A DNA stretch of 64,000 bases. Source: CALBZE01 sp036381255 (GTDB taxonomy: Bacteria > Gemmatimonadota > Gemmatimonadetes > Longimicrobiales > RSA9). Made by a program: the position numbers and the translations under genes. This document shows, piece after piece, positions 5,398 to 14,531 of this stretch. The number at the start of each line of letters is the position of its first letter. The first letter of the stretch is position 1. The notes below the pieces were generated by a model. It worked only from the letters and a program-made list of their open reading frames with translations, was not told the origin of the DNA and did no database searches. The stretch spans positions 62,001 through 126,000 of the forward strand of contig DASVDG010000077.1 in assembly GCA_036381255.1 (NCBI GenBank), given 5' to 3'.

Positions 5398-8127
5398 ATG
5401 CGCGTCTACGAAGTAGCGAGGGAGTTCAACGTAACGGCCGAAAGCCTCATCCAGCTCCTGCGGGAGATGGGTGTCGCCGCGCGGAGCGAGGCGTCGCAGG
5501 TGGATGACGCCGTCGTGGCGAAGCTGCGTGCGCGCTTCGAGCGCGAACGCCGCGCGGGCCACGCGAACGCGGAAGAGGTCATCGAGGCCGTGATGGAGGA
5601 CGCGCACGTGAGTCCGCGTCGTCGCCGTCGGCGTCGCCGGGAAGAGGCGGCGCCGACGGCGACGGCTGCGGATTCGTCGGCGTCCCCCGCGGCCGATGCG
5701 GCGGAGCAGCTGGCCGCGGAGCAGGCGGAAGCGGCCGCGGAGCGGGGTGCCGAGCTGGTGACGACCGGCGGCGACGAGCCGACCGGGACCACGGTCGTGG
5801 TGGGCAGCCCGGGCGTGGAGACGCCGGAGGAGGCGCAGCCGGAAGCGGTCGTGGCCGAGGCGGAGGCGCCTGCCGAGGAGGTCGTCGCGGAAGCGGAGGT
5901 GGAGGCGCCGGCCGCGGAGGCGGAGGAGGCCGAGGAGGCCGAGGCCGAGGCGGCGCCGGAGGCCGAACCGGAGGCGGAGCCCGAGCCGGAGCCCGTGCGC
6001 CCTGCGCCGGTGGCCGAGAGGGCGCCGCGTCGCCCGCGTCGGGTGACGGAGGGAATCACGCTGCCGCCGCGGCCGGCCGCACCTTCGCCGGCGGCGAGCG
6101 CGGGGCCGGGCGGACAGGTCCGGATCCAGGCGGAGGGCTTCACGCCCGACGGCCGTCGCAAGAAGGAGCGCCGGAAGAAGAAGCAGCGTCGCGTCGACCA
6201 GGGCGCCGTGCAGGAGAACATCCAGCGCGTGATGGCGGAGCTGAAGTCGGGCGGCAAGAAGCGCCGGCATCGGCGGGAGGAGCCGGTCAGTCGCCAGGAG
6301 CGCGAGGCGGAGCGCGAGCGGATTCGCGCCGAGGAGGCGCTGACGATCCGGGTCAACGAGTTCCTGTCGGTTGCGGAGCTGGCGGAGCTGATCGACCGGA
6401 GCCCGACCGAGATCGTCTCGAGCGCGTTCAAGAACCTCGGGCTCATGGTCACGATCAACCAGCGGCTGGACTTCGACCAGATCGAGCTGCTCCTGGATGA
6501 ATTCGGCTTCAAGGCGATGCGCGAGGAGGAGTACGGCGCGGAGCTGGACGAGGAGCGCGAGGTCGAGGACCGGCCCGAGGACCTCAGGCCGCGGCCGCCG
6601 GTCATCACGGTGATGGGTCACGTCGACCACGGGAAGACGTCGCTGCTCGACTACGTCCGCAAGACGAACGTCATCGCGGGCGAGGCGGGCGGCATCACGC
6701 AGCACATCGGTGCGTACCACGTGATGCTCGAGGACGGCCGCTCGCTGACGTTCCTCGACACGCCGGGTCACGCCGCGTTCACCGCGATGCGTGCGCGCGG
6801 CGCCGAGGTGACGGACATCGTCGTGCTGGTCGTCGCGGCGGACGACTCGGTCATGCCGCAGACGGTCGAGGCGATCAGCCACGCGAAGAACGCGGGCGTG
6901 CCGATCATCGTCGCGATCAACAAGGTCGACCTGCCGGCCGCGAATCCGATGAAGGTGAAGCAGGAGCTTCTCCAGCACGGGGTCATGGTCGAGGAGTTCG
7001 GCGGCGAGATCCTGGCGGCGGAGGTCAGCGCGAAGACCGGGAGCGGCGTCGACGACCTGCTCGACAAGGTGCTGCTCCAGGCCGAGCTCCTGGAGCTGAA
7101 GGCGAACCCGTCCCGTGGCGCGCAGGGCACGGTGATCGAGGCCCAGCTCGACGTCGGGAAGGGCCCGGTCGCGACGGTGCTCGTGACGAACGGCACGCTG
7201 CGCGTGGGCGACTCGTTCGTCTGCGGCCTCTACGACGGCCGGGTGCGTGCGCTGCTCGACGAGCGCGGCAACCACGTCGAGGAGGCGGGCCCGGCGATCC
7301 CGGTCCAGGTGCTCGGGCTGTCGGGCGTGCCGCAGGCCGGTGACTCGCTGGTCGCGATGGACGCGGACCGCGCGGCGGAGATCGCGCAGACGCGGCAGCG
7401 GCTGGAGCGCGAGAAGCAGCTCCGGATCAAGAGCCGCGGCGTGAAGCTGACCGACCTGAGCAAGCTGCTCGCCCGGGGCGAGGCCGTGCAGCTGAACGTC
7501 ATCATCAAGGGTGACGTGGACGGTTCGGTCCAGGCGCTGTCCGACGCGCTGGAGCAGCTCTCGACGTCGGAGATCCAGGTGGACGTGATCCACCGTGCCG
7601 TCGGCGCGATCAACGAGTCCGACGTGCTGCTCGCCACGACGGCGGGCGCGATCATCGTCGGGTTCCACGTGCGGCCGACGCCGGACGCGCGCGCGACGGC
7701 CGAACGCGAGGGCGTGGACATCCGCCTCTACAACATCATCTACGAGGCGGTCGAGGACGTGCGCGCGGCGATGGAGGGGATGCTGGCGCCGGAGGAGCGC
7801 GAGGTCATGCTCGGCGTGGCCGAGGTCCGGCAGCTCTTCAAGGTCCCGCGCGTGGGCACGGTGGCCGGGTGCTACGTCACCGAGGGCGTCATCGATCGGA
7901 AGGGCCGGATCCGCCTGGTGCGCGAGGGCGTGCAGGTGTACGAGGGCGAGCTCGGCAGCCTGAAGCGCTTCAAGGACGATGTCCGCGAGGTGCGCGAGGG
8001 CTTCGAGTGCGGCCTGAACATCCAGGGCTACAACGACGTGAAGGTCGGCGATCTGGTCGAGTGCTTCCGCGTCGAGGAAGTAGCCCGGACGCTCGCGGGT
8101 GCGGCCGGCGGCGGAGAGGACGCCTGA
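5398..8127 (+). CDS. infB: Translation initiation factor IF-2
   Basis: IF-2 is the GTPase that brings fMet-tRNA to the 30S subunit and promotes subunit joining. The 909-residue protein has an N-terminal IF2_N domain (about 1-50), a long low-complexity region rich in Ala, Glu and Arg (about 75-305), a second IF2_N domain (about 320-370) and the G domain. GTPase motifs are GHVDHGKT (407-414), DTPGH (454-458) and NKVD (508-511), followed by domains II, III and IV. The ATG at 5398 is chosen because it gives the family start MRVYEVAREF; a GTG five codons upstream is also in frame. The long acidic/basic linker explains the length above that of E. coli IF-2. Confidence 0.97.
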   Translation: MRVYEVAREFNVTAESLIQLLREMGVAARSEASQVDDAVVAKLRARFERERRAGHANAEEVIEAVMEDAHVSPRRRRRRRREEAAPTATAADSSASPAADAAEQLAAEQAEAAAERGAELVTTGGDEPTGTTVVVGSPGVETPEEAQPEAVVAEAEAPAEEVVAEAEVEAPAAEAEEAEEAEAEAAPEAEPEAEPEPEPVRPAPVAERAPRRPRRVTEGITLPPRPAAPSPAASAGPGGQVRIQAEGFTPDGRRKKERRKKKQRRVDQGAVQENIQRVMAELKSGGKKRRHRREEPVSRQEREAERERIRAEEALTIRVNEFLSVAELAELIDRSPTEIVSSAFKNLGLMVTINQRLDFDQIELLLDEFGFKAMREEEYGAELDEEREVEDRPEDLRPRPPVITVMGHVDHGKTSLLDYVRKTNVIAGEAGGITQHIGAYHVMLEDGRSLTFLDTPGHAAFTAMRARGAEVTDIVVLVVAADDSVMPQTVEAISHAKNAGVPIIVAINKVDLPAANPMKVKQELLQHGVMVEEFGGEILAAEVSAKTGSGVDDLLDKVLLQAELLELKANPSRGAQGTVIEAQLDVGKGPVATVLVTNGTLRVGDSFVCGLYDGRVRALLDERGNHVEEAGPAIPVQVLGLSGVPQAGDSLVAMDADRAAEIAQTRQRLEREKQLRIKSRGVKLTDLSKLLARGEAVQLNVIIKGDVDGSVQALSDALEQLSTSEIQVDVIHRAVGAINESDVLLATTAGAIIVGFHVRPTPDARATAEREGVDIRLYNIIYEAVEDVRAAMEGMLAPEEREVMLGVAEVRQLFKVPRVGTVAGCYVTEGVIDRKGRIRLVREGVQVYEGELGSLKRFKDDVREVREGFECGLNIQGYNDVKVGDLVECFRVEEVARTLAGAAGGGEDA

Positions 8128-8167
8128 GCCCCTACGCCGCGCGTCTGCGAAAGGAGCCGCTCGAGCG

Positions 8168-8449
8168 GTGGTCATCGGAGTCATCGCCTGGGAGCTGGAG
8201 ATCTTCGGCTGCCAGTCGCTGAAGGAAAAGCGCAGCGTGGTCAAGAGCCTCAAGGACCGGCTCCACGATCGTCTCAACGTGTCGGTCGCCGAGACGGGTC
8301 ACCACGACCTCTGGCAGCGCGCCGAGCTGTGTGCGTGCGTCGTCGCCGTAGGCCGTGGCCACGCCGATTCCGTGCTCTCGAGCGCGGACCGCCTCGTTGC
8401 CGGCGAGGCGCGGGCGCGGATCATCGACAGCTACCGCACGTTCTACTGA
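8168..8449 (+). CDS. ylxP: DUF503 / YlxP-like protein
   Basis: A 93-residue DUF503 protein, a small alpha/beta domain commonly encoded between infB and rbfA; its biochemical role is not settled. The hallmark LEIFGCQSLKEKRSVVKSLKDRL is near the N-terminus, and a conserved SVAETGHHDLWQRAEL follows. It starts at GTG 8168, supported by AAGGAG at 8151-8156. The open frame extends further upstream into infB, but this extension has no family similarity. Membership of the translation cluster suggests a ribosome-linked role, by context only. Confidence 0.9.
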   Translation: MVIGVIAWELEIFGCQSLKEKRSVVKSLKDRLHDRLNVSVAETGHHDLWQRAELCACVVAVGRGHADSVLSSADRLVAGEARARIIDSYRTFY

Positions 8450-8540
8450 CGCTACGGGCGACCGGCCTCGATCTCGGGCCGGTCGCCCGATTGCATCCGT
8501 CGCCGGGGGAACGGTACGGACAGGGGGGAAGGGAAGAGTC

Positions 8541-8927
8541 ATGGGCAGCCGGCGCACCGAGCGGCTGAACGAGCAGTTTCGACGGGAGATCACGGACATC
8601 GTCCGGAACGAGGTCAAGGATCCGCGGGTCGGCACGCCGACCGTGACCGCGGTGGAGACGGCGCCGGACCTGACGTTCGCACGCGCGTACATCACGGTGC
8701 CGGGCGGGGAGGAGGCGCAGCAGCAGACGCTTCAGGGCCTTCGTGCCGCCGCGCCGTTCATCCGCGGCGAGCTGGGCCGCCGCCTGCGCATCCGCCGCGC
8801 GCCGGAGCTGAGATTCGAGATCGACCGGGGCCTCGAGCACGCGCAGCGGATCGAACGGTTGCTGCGCGAGGCGACGGCGGATGGCCACGCGGAGGAGGCC
8901 GGGTCGGACACGCAGGATGAGCGCTAG
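8541..8927 (+). CDS. rbfA: 30S ribosome-binding factor A
   Basis: RbfA is a KH-fold protein needed for late 30S maturation and 16S 5'-end processing. The 128-residue product shows the family start SRRTERLNEQFRREI, the KVKDPR-like segment EVKDPRVG, and the central LRAAAPFIRGELGRRLRIRRAPELRF. ATG at 8541 is preceded by GGGGGAAGGGAAGAG. The last 11 bases overlap truB. It is a standard member of this cluster. Confidence 0.95.
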   Translation: MGSRRTERLNEQFRREITDIVRNEVKDPRVGTPTVTAVETAPDLTFARAYITVPGGEEAQQQTLQGLRAAAPFIRGELGRRLRIRRAPELRFEIDRGLEHAQRIERLLREATADGHAEEAGSDTQDER

Positions 8928-9798
8928 CCTCCGGGGCGTGCTCCCGGTGGACAAGCCCGAGGGGCCGACTTCGCACGACGTCGTCGCCGCGGCGCGGCGG
9001 GCGCTCGGCACCCGTCGAATCGGGCACACCGGCACGCTCGACCCCTTCGCGTCGGGGCTGCTGCTCCTGTGCGTGGGCCAGGCCACGCGCATCGCCGAGT
9101 ACCTCACGGACCTGCCCAAGACCTACCGGGCGACGATGCGGCTCGGCGTGGCCACGGACACGGCGGACCGGACGGGAGCGCCGGTGAGCGAGTCGGCCGC
9201 GTGGCGCGAGCTGTCGCGCGACCGGATCGCCGCGGCGCTCGCGTCGCAGGTCGGCCGTATCCGCCAGCTGCCGCCCGCGTATTCGGCGAAGAAGGTCGCA
9301 GGAGAGCGGGCGTATGACCGGGCGCGGCGCGGCGAGGCGGTGCGGCTCGAGCCGGCCGAGGTCGAGATCTACCGCCTCGACGTCCTCGCCTGGGACCTCC
9401 CGGACATCACATTCGAGGTGGTCTGCTCGAGCGGCACGTACATCCGGGCCATTGCGCGCGATGTCGGCGAGGCGCTCGGCGTCGGCGGGCACCTCGTCGC
9501 CCTGCGCCGCACGCGCATCGGACGCCACGATGTCGACCGGGCGGTGCCGGTCGAGCGGCTCACGGACGCGGCCGCCGTGCGCGCCGCGTGGATGTCGCCG
9601 CTCGCGGCGCTCGGTCACCTGCCGCGCGTCGACGTGGATGCCGCGGGCGCCTCGGCGCTGCGCCACGGTCGCGCGCTGCCGCTGCGCCGCGGCGACAGGC
9701 CCGCGCACACGCCGATCGCCGTCGCGCATGGAGGCGCGCTCCTGGCGATCGGGGAGTTCGATGACGAGCGGCTCCGGCCGCGGAAGGTGTTTCAATGA
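8917..9798 (+). CDS. truB: tRNA pseudouridine(55) synthase TruB
   Basis: TruB makes the universal pseudouridine 55 in the T loop of tRNA. The 293-residue protein has the catalytic motif GHTGTLDPFASG with Asp at residue 42, the KTYRATMRLG segment and the RIRQLPPAYSAKKVAGERAY region typical of TruB, plus a C-terminal PUA-like domain. ATG 8917 gives the normal start close to the VDKPEGPTSHDVV motif; an upstream in-frame ATG at 8881 would overlap rbfA further and adds non-conserved residues. Its stop overlaps the ribF start (ATGA), implying coupled translation. Confidence 0.95.
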   Translation: MSASLRGVLPVDKPEGPTSHDVVAAARRALGTRRIGHTGTLDPFASGLLLLCVGQATRIAEYLTDLPKTYRATMRLGVATDTADRTGAPVSESAAWRELSRDRIAAALASQVGRIRQLPPAYSAKKVAGERAYDRARRGEAVRLEPAEVEIYRLDVLAWDLPDITFEVVCSSGTYIRAIARDVGEALGVGGHLVALRRTRIGRHDVDRAVPVERLTDAAAVRAAWMSPLAALGHLPRVDVDAAGASALRHGRALPLRRGDRPAHTPIAVAHGGALLAIGEFDDERLRPRKVFQ

Positions 9799-10772
9799 TC
9801 GATGAGAACGACAGCGACGACCTGCGGGGCGCGACCCGTCGTCCGGGCGCCGTCGTGACGGTCGGGACCTTCGATGGCGTGCACCGCGGCCACCTCGCCG
9901 TGATCGACGAGGTCCGGCGCCAGGCGCGGATCCGGAACGCTCGCAGCGTGGTCGTCACGTTCGAGCCCCACCCGCTCCGCGTGGTGCGGCCCGAGGAGGC
10001 GCCGCTCCTCCTGACCACGCCGGAGGAACGACACGCGCTCCTGGCGGCGACGGGGGTCGACGAGATCGGCACCCTGCGATTCACCCGCGAGATGGCAAGC
10101 TTCTCGCCGCGGCGCTTCGTCGAGGAGATCCTGATCGCCCGCTTCGGGATGACGCACCTCGTCATGGGCTACGACCACGGCCTCGGCCGGGGCCGCAGCG
10201 GCGACGTCGATGCGCTCCGCCGGATCGGCGACGAGCTGGGATTCGGCGTAGACGTCGTTCCCGCCCTGACCATCGACGACGCGCCGATCTCCTCCACGCG
10301 CGTCCGCGAGGCCCTCGCCCGCGGCGACGTCGCGTTCGCGGCACGCGGCCTCGGCCGGCCGTACTCGCTCCACGGCGACGTCGTCCGCGGCGCGGGGAGA
10401 GGGCGCGAGCTCGGCTTCCCCACCGCGAACCTGGACGTCGCCGACCCGCAGAAGCTCCTGCCGCTCGAGGGGATCTACGCCGTGCAGGCCCGCGGCGCCG
10501 ACGGCCGCGCCCGCGACGGCGTGCTCCACCTCGGCCCGCGCCCGACCTTCGAAGACGCGCCGCCCTCCATCGAGCTGCACCTCTTCGACTTCGAGGGCGA
10601 TCTCTACGGGCGGCGCATCGAGGTCGCGTTCTGCGGCCGGATCCGCGAGATCCGCGCGTTCCCCGACGTCGAGTCGCTCATTGCCGCGATGCATGAGGAT
10701 TGCGCGCGCGCGAGGGGCCTCTTCGAGGCGGGCGGCGGCGCTTGCCAGGGGTCGGGCGCTGTGCTAATGTAA
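9795..10772 (+). CDS. ribF: Bifunctional riboflavin kinase / FAD synthetase
   Basis: RibF phosphorylates riboflavin to FMN and adenylates FMN to FAD. The 325-residue protein has the N-terminal nucleotidyltransferase domain with GTFDGVHRGHL (about 24-34) and ISSTRVREAL, and the C-terminal riboflavin kinase domain with GRELGFPTANL and GIYAV. It overlaps truB by four bases (ATGA). The 3' end of the gene contains the promoter for rpsO (10742-10770). The last ~20 residues (rich in Gly, Ala, Arg) are not conserved. Confidence 0.96.
   Translation: MIDENDSDDLRGATRRPGAVVTVGTFDGVHRGHLAVIDEVRRQARIRNARSVVVTFEPHPLRVVRPEEAPLLLTTPEERHALLAATGVDEIGTLRFTREMASFSPRRFVEEILIARFGMTHLVMGYDHGLGRGRSGDVDALRRIGDELGFGVDVVPALTIDDAPISSTRVREALARGDVAFAARGLGRPYSLHGDVVRGAGRGRELGFPTANLDVADPQKLLPLEGIYAVQARGADGRARDGVLHLGPRPTFEDAPPSIELHLFDFEGDLYGRRIEVAFCGRIREIRAFPDVESLIAAMHEDCARARGLFEAGGGACQGSGAVLM
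10742..10770 (+). promoter_or_regulatory. Promoter for rpsO-pnp inside the end of ribF
   Basis: TTGCCA (10742-10747), 17-base spacer, TAATGT (10765-10770). Transcription would start near 10777, giving rpsO a leader of about 65 bases. The DNA that follows (10771-10800) is clearly A/T-richer than its surroundings. Confidence 0.75.
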
Positions 10773-10790
10773 ATGGTTGTTCAAAATTAC

Positions 10791-10838
10791 GAAGCGTTAC
10801 GCTTCCCGATCAGCGTAGACTCTCGAGGAGGCACGAGA
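10791..10838 (+). promoter_or_regulatory. Structured rpsO leader with the ribosome binding site in a hairpin loop
   Basis: Two hairpins are visible: GAAGCG (10791-10796)/CGCTTC (10800-10805) with a TTA loop, and TCTCG (10821-10825)/CGAGA (10834-10838) whose eight-base loop AGGAGGCA holds the Shine-Dalgarno sequence of rpsO. S15 is known to repress its own mRNA through leader structures in several bacteria, so feedback control here is plausible but inferred. Confidence 0.5.
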
Positions 10839-10841
10839 CTC

Positions 10842-11102
10842 ATGACGATCGACAAAGAGCAGATCATCCGGAAGTACCAGCTGCACCCGAACGACCGGGG
10901 GAGCGCACCCGTCCAGATCGCCCTTCTCACGGCGCGGATCAACGAGCTGACCGAGCATTTCCGGACCCACAAGAAGGATCATCACAGCCGGCGCGGGCTG
11001 CTGCTCATGGTGGGCAAGCGGCGGCGCCTGCTCGACTACCTGAGGCGGACGGATCTCGAGCGGTATCGCGCGCTGATCCAGGACCTGGGTCTGCGGCACT
11101 GA
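10842..11102 (+). CDS. rpsO: 30S ribosomal protein S15
   Basis: S15 is a primary 16S rRNA-binding protein of the 30S platform. The 86-residue product matches the family along its length, with GSAPVQIALLTARINELTEH, HKKDHHSRRGLL and a C-terminal YLRRTDLERYRALI. The ATG at 10842 is chosen from the family N-terminus (MTIDKEQIIRKY) and GAGGAGG upstream; the longer open frame upstream covers the leader and promoter. As in many bacteria, pnp follows (81 bases). Confidence 0.97.
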   Translation: MTIDKEQIIRKYQLHPNDRGSAPVQIALLTARINELTEHFRTHKKDHHSRRGLLLMVGKRRRLLDYLRRTDLERYRALIQDLGLRH

Positions 11103-11183
11103 GCCGCGGACCCGCGGCGGCGGGCGCGGAACGGCCGAGCGGCAGGAGCCGGCGGTGCGGCATAAGCGAATGGAAAAGAGGCA

Positions 11184-13268
11184 ATGCACAGAATCGAGCG
11201 AGAATTTGCGGGGCGGAAGCTGATCCTGGAGACCGGGCGGATGGCGCGGCAGGCGCACGGCGCGTGCCTGGTCCAGTACGGGGAGACGGTGGTGCTGTGC
11301 ACGGCTACGGTCCAGGATTCGCCGACGTCGCTGCCGTTCTTCCCGCTGACGGTCGAGTACCGTGAGAAGAGCTACGCGGCGGGGAAGATCCCGGGCGGCT
11401 TCATCAAGCGGGAGGGGCGTCCGAGCGAGAAGGAGATCCTCTCCGCCCGGCAGATCGACCGCCCCGTGCGGCCGCTGTTCCCCGACGGCTTCCTGTACGA
11501 GACGCAGTTGTTCATCAACGTGCTGTCGGCGGACCAGGAGAACGACGCGGACGTGCTCGGCCTGCTCGGTTGCTCGGCGGCGCTGAACATGTCGAAGATC
11601 CCGTTCGCCGGGCCGGTCGCCGCCGTGCGGATCGGGCGGATCGAGGGGCAGTGGGTGTTGAACCCGACGTTCCAGCAGTTGCAGTTCAGTGACCTGGACA
11701 TCGTGGTCGCGGGGACGGAGACGGCGATCACGATGGTCGAGGGCGGCGCGGTCGAGGTGCCCGAGGACGACATCGCCGAGGCGCTCCTGGTCGCGCACGA
11801 GGGGATCCGGGAGCTGATCGCCATCCAGAAGGAGTTCCTGAAGGAGATCTCGGTCCCGAAGATGGAGTGGACGCGGACGGAGATCCCGGCGGAGGTGCGG
11901 AGCCGGGTCGAGGAGCTGGCCGAGGCGCGGGTCCGCGAATCGCTGAACCTGAAGGACAAGGCGGAGCGGAACCAGGCGCTGGCGACGATCCGCGAGGACG
12001 TGAAGACGGCGCTGGCCGAGGAGTTCCCCGAGCACGAAGGCGCGATCGGCGCGGTGATCTCGGAGATCGAGAAGCGGGTCATGCGCCGGCAGATCCTGGA
12101 GAAGGGCGAGCGGGCGGATGGCCGCAAGGTCGACGAGATCCGGCCGATCACGTGCGAGGTCGGCGTGCTGCCGCGGACGCACGGCTCGGCGCTGTTCACG
12201 CGCGGGCAGACGCAGGCGCTCGCCGTGGTGACGCTGGGCACGAGCTCGGACGAGCAGCGGATCGACACGATCGACGTGCCGCAGGAGACGTCGAAGTCGT
12301 TCATGCTGCACTACAACTTCCCACCGTTCTCGACGGGCGAGGCGAAGCCGGTGCGCGGGACGAGCCGTCGCGAGATCGGTCACGGCGCACTCGCCGAGCG
12401 GGCGATCCAGCCGCTCCTCCCGGCGTACGAGGACTTCCCGTACACGATCCGCGTGGTCAGCGACATCCTGGAGTCGAACGGCTCGAGCTCGATGGCCTCG
12501 GTCTGCGGCGCGAGCCTCGCGCTGATGGACGCGGGCGTGCCGATCCGCGCCGCCTGCGCGGGCGTCGCGATGGGGCTGATCAAGGAGGGCGACGACGTCG
12601 CCGTGCTGACGGACATCCTCGGCCTCGAGGACGCGCTCGGCGACATGGACTTCAAGGTGGCCGGCACGCGCGAGGGCGTGACCTCGATCCAGATGGACAT
12701 CAAGATCGAGGGGCTCACGGTCGAGATCATGCGCGAAGCGCTGGCGCGGGCCCACAAGGGCCGGATGTACATCCTGGACGTGATGGATCAGGCGATGGCG
12801 GCGCCGCGGAGCGAGCTCTCGCAGTACGCGCCGCGGATCATCACGATGCAGATCAACCCCGACAAGATCGGCGAGGTCATCGGGCCGAAGGGGAAGACGA
12901 TCCGCTCGATCCAGGACGAGACGGGCGCGGAGATCAACATCGACGACTCGGGGCTGGTCACGATCGCGAGCGTGAGCGCCGAAGGCGGCGAGCGCGCGCG
13001 GGAGATGATCGGCGCGATCGTGCAGGAGCCCGAGGTCGGCCGGATCTACGAGGGCGTGGTCAAGAGCACCACGACGTTCGGCGCGTTCATCGAGATCCTG
13101 CCCGGCACCGAAGGGCTGTGCCACATCTCGGAGCTCCAGGAAGGCCGTACCGAAAAGACCGAGGACGTGCTGAAGAAGGGCGACACGACCCGAGTCAAGC
13201 TCCTCTCGATCGACGAGAAGGGGCGGCTGCGGCTCTCCCGTAAGGCCGCGCTCCAGGAACAGGAGTGA
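11184..13268 (+). CDS. pnp: Polyribonucleotide nucleotidyltransferase (PNPase)
   Basis: PNPase degrades RNA 3'-to-5' by phosphorolysis and is part of the RNA degradosome in many bacteria. The 694-residue product has two RNase PH domains separated by a helical domain, a KH domain (about 555-615, IGEVIGPKGKTIRSI) and an S1 domain (about 618-690, GVVKSTTTFGAFIEI). Length equals that of typical PNPases (about 700). ATG 11184 follows AAAGAGG. The stop overlaps the next start (GTGA). Confidence 0.97.
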   Translation: MHRIEREFAGRKLILETGRMARQAHGACLVQYGETVVLCTATVQDSPTSLPFFPLTVEYREKSYAAGKIPGGFIKREGRPSEKEILSARQIDRPVRPLFPDGFLYETQLFINVLSADQENDADVLGLLGCSAALNMSKIPFAGPVAAVRIGRIEGQWVLNPTFQQLQFSDLDIVVAGTETAITMVEGGAVEVPEDDIAEALLVAHEGIRELIAIQKEFLKEISVPKMEWTRTEIPAEVRSRVEELAEARVRESLNLKDKAERNQALATIREDVKTALAEEFPEHEGAIGAVISEIEKRVMRRQILEKGERADGRKVDEIRPITCEVGVLPRTHGSALFTRGQTQALAVVTLGTSSDEQRIDTIDVPQETSKSFMLHYNFPPFSTGEAKPVRGTSRREIGHGALAERAIQPLLPAYEDFPYTIRVVSDILESNGSSSMASVCGASLALMDAGVPIRAACAGVAMGLIKEGDDVAVLTDILGLEDALGDMDFKVAGTREGVTSIQMDIKIEGLTVEIMREALARAHKGRMYILDVMDQAMAAPRSELSQYAPRIITMQINPDKIGEVIGPKGKTIRSIQDETGAEINIDDSGLVTIASVSAEGGERAREMIGAIVQEPEVGRIYEGVVKSTTTFGAFIEILPGTEGLCHISELQEGRTEKTEDVLKKGDTTRVKLLSIDEKGRLRLSRKAALQEQE

Positions 13269-14503
13269 CGCCGGATCGGTTCGCCTGCGTCGAGCTGCCG
13301 GGCGGGCTGCTGGTCCTGAGCGAGGAGATGCCGGGAGTCCGCTCGGTCTCCGTGGGCGTATGGGTGCGCAGCGGCTCGGTCCACGAGTCGCCGGCGGAGC
13401 TGGGCGCGAGTCACCTCGTCGAGCACATGGTGTTCAAGGGGACCCGACATCGGAGCGCGCGGGAGATCGCCCTCGTGCTCGAACGGCTGGGCGGCTCGCT
13501 GGACGCCTACACGACGCGGGAGCACACGGGGTACCAGGCGCGGGTGCTGGACGAGCACTTCGACACCGCACTCGATGTGCTGGCGGACCTGGTGCTCCAC
13601 CCGACGTTCCGGCCGCAGGACCTGGAGCTCGAGCGCGAGGTCGTGCTCGAGGAGATCTCGACGGTCGAGGACACGCCGGACGACCTGGTCTTCGAGCTGC
13701 ACGCCGAGGCGCTGTGGGGCGCCCATCCTTACGGCTACCCGATCCTCGGGACGCGGGAGACCGTCTGCCGGCTCGGCGCCGAGGAGCTGCGCCGGCTCCA
13801 CGAACGGAGGTACCGGCGGCCGAACCTGATCGTGGCGGCGGCCGGCAACGTGCGCCACGACGTGCTGGTCGAGCGGGTCGAGGCGCTGTTCGCCGGTGCG
13901 CCGGAGGGCGCGGAGGCCGTGCCGGTGCCCGACGCGGAGCCGTCCGCGGGGCGCGCATTGCGGGTGGAGCGCGCCACGGCGCAGACGCACATCGTGCTGG
14001 GCGCGGCGACGTTCGGCCACCGCGATCCTCGTCGCTACGCGCTGGTCCTCCTCTCGAGTGCGTTCGGCGGAGGGATGAGCTCCCGGCTCTTCCAGCGCGT
14101 CCGCGAAGAGCTGGGGCTGGCCTACACGGTCTATTCCTTCCAATCCTTCTACGCCCGGGCGGGGATCGCAGGGGTGTACGTCGGGACGCGCCACGAGTGG
14201 GCGGACCGTGCGGAAGAGGTTCTGCGCGCGGAGCTGGGCCGCATTGCCCGGGACGGCCTGACCGCGGAAGAGCTGGACGACGCGAAGGGCCAGGTCAAGG
14301 GACAGCTGGTGCTCTCGCTCGAGTCCAGTGGATCGCGCCTTCAGCGTCTGGCCGGCTTCGGCCTCTACGAGGAGCCGTTCCTCACGCTGGACGAGCTGAT
14401 GGCGCGGGTGGATGCCGTGACGCTCGACGACATCGTCGGCGTCGCGGCGGAGTACTTCGACCCGGACCGACAGGTCGCGCTGCGGTTGGGGCCGGAGAAT
14501 TGA
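13265..14503 (+). CDS. M16-family zinc metallopeptidase (processing-peptidase-like)
   Basis: A 412-residue member of the pitrilysin/mitochondrial-processing-peptidase family, the type usually encoded after pnp. The inverted zinc motif is present as H50-L-V-E53-H54 with a probable third ligand at E130 (in LEREVVLEEI), so it should be catalytically active. The second, non-catalytic half contains FGGGMSSRLFQRVREELGLAY. There is no signal peptide, so it should act in the cytoplasm on small peptides or leader sequences; the substrate is unknown. It starts at GTG 13265 within the pnp stop (GTGA), so translation is probably coupled. Confidence 0.94.
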   Translation: MTPDRFACVELPGGLLVLSEEMPGVRSVSVGVWVRSGSVHESPAELGASHLVEHMVFKGTRHRSAREIALVLERLGGSLDAYTTREHTGYQARVLDEHFDTALDVLADLVLHPTFRPQDLELEREVVLEEISTVEDTPDDLVFELHAEALWGAHPYGYPILGTRETVCRLGAEELRRLHERRYRRPNLIVAAAGNVRHDVLVERVEALFAGAPEGAEAVPVPDAEPSAGRALRVERATAQTHIVLGAATFGHRDPRRYALVLLSSAFGGGMSSRLFQRVREELGLAYTVYSFQSFYARAGIAGVYVGTRHEWADRAEEVLRAELGRIARDGLTAEELDDAKGQVKGQLVLSLESSGSRLQRLAGFGLYEEPFLTLDELMARVDAVTLDDIVGVAAEYFDPDRQVALRLGPEN

Positions 14504-14531
14504 TGACACCATTCTGACGGAATCGACGCAA

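Noticed and set aside
4999..8277. A 1092-residue open frame on the minus strand opposite infB
   Set aside because: Long antisense frames are expected in very GC-rich DNA. It is low-complexity (His/Arg/Leu/Asp/Ala), overlaps infB entirely, and resembles no family. Similar minus-strand frames opposite nusA, pnp, folC, hisS, proS, clpB and valS were rejected for the same reason.
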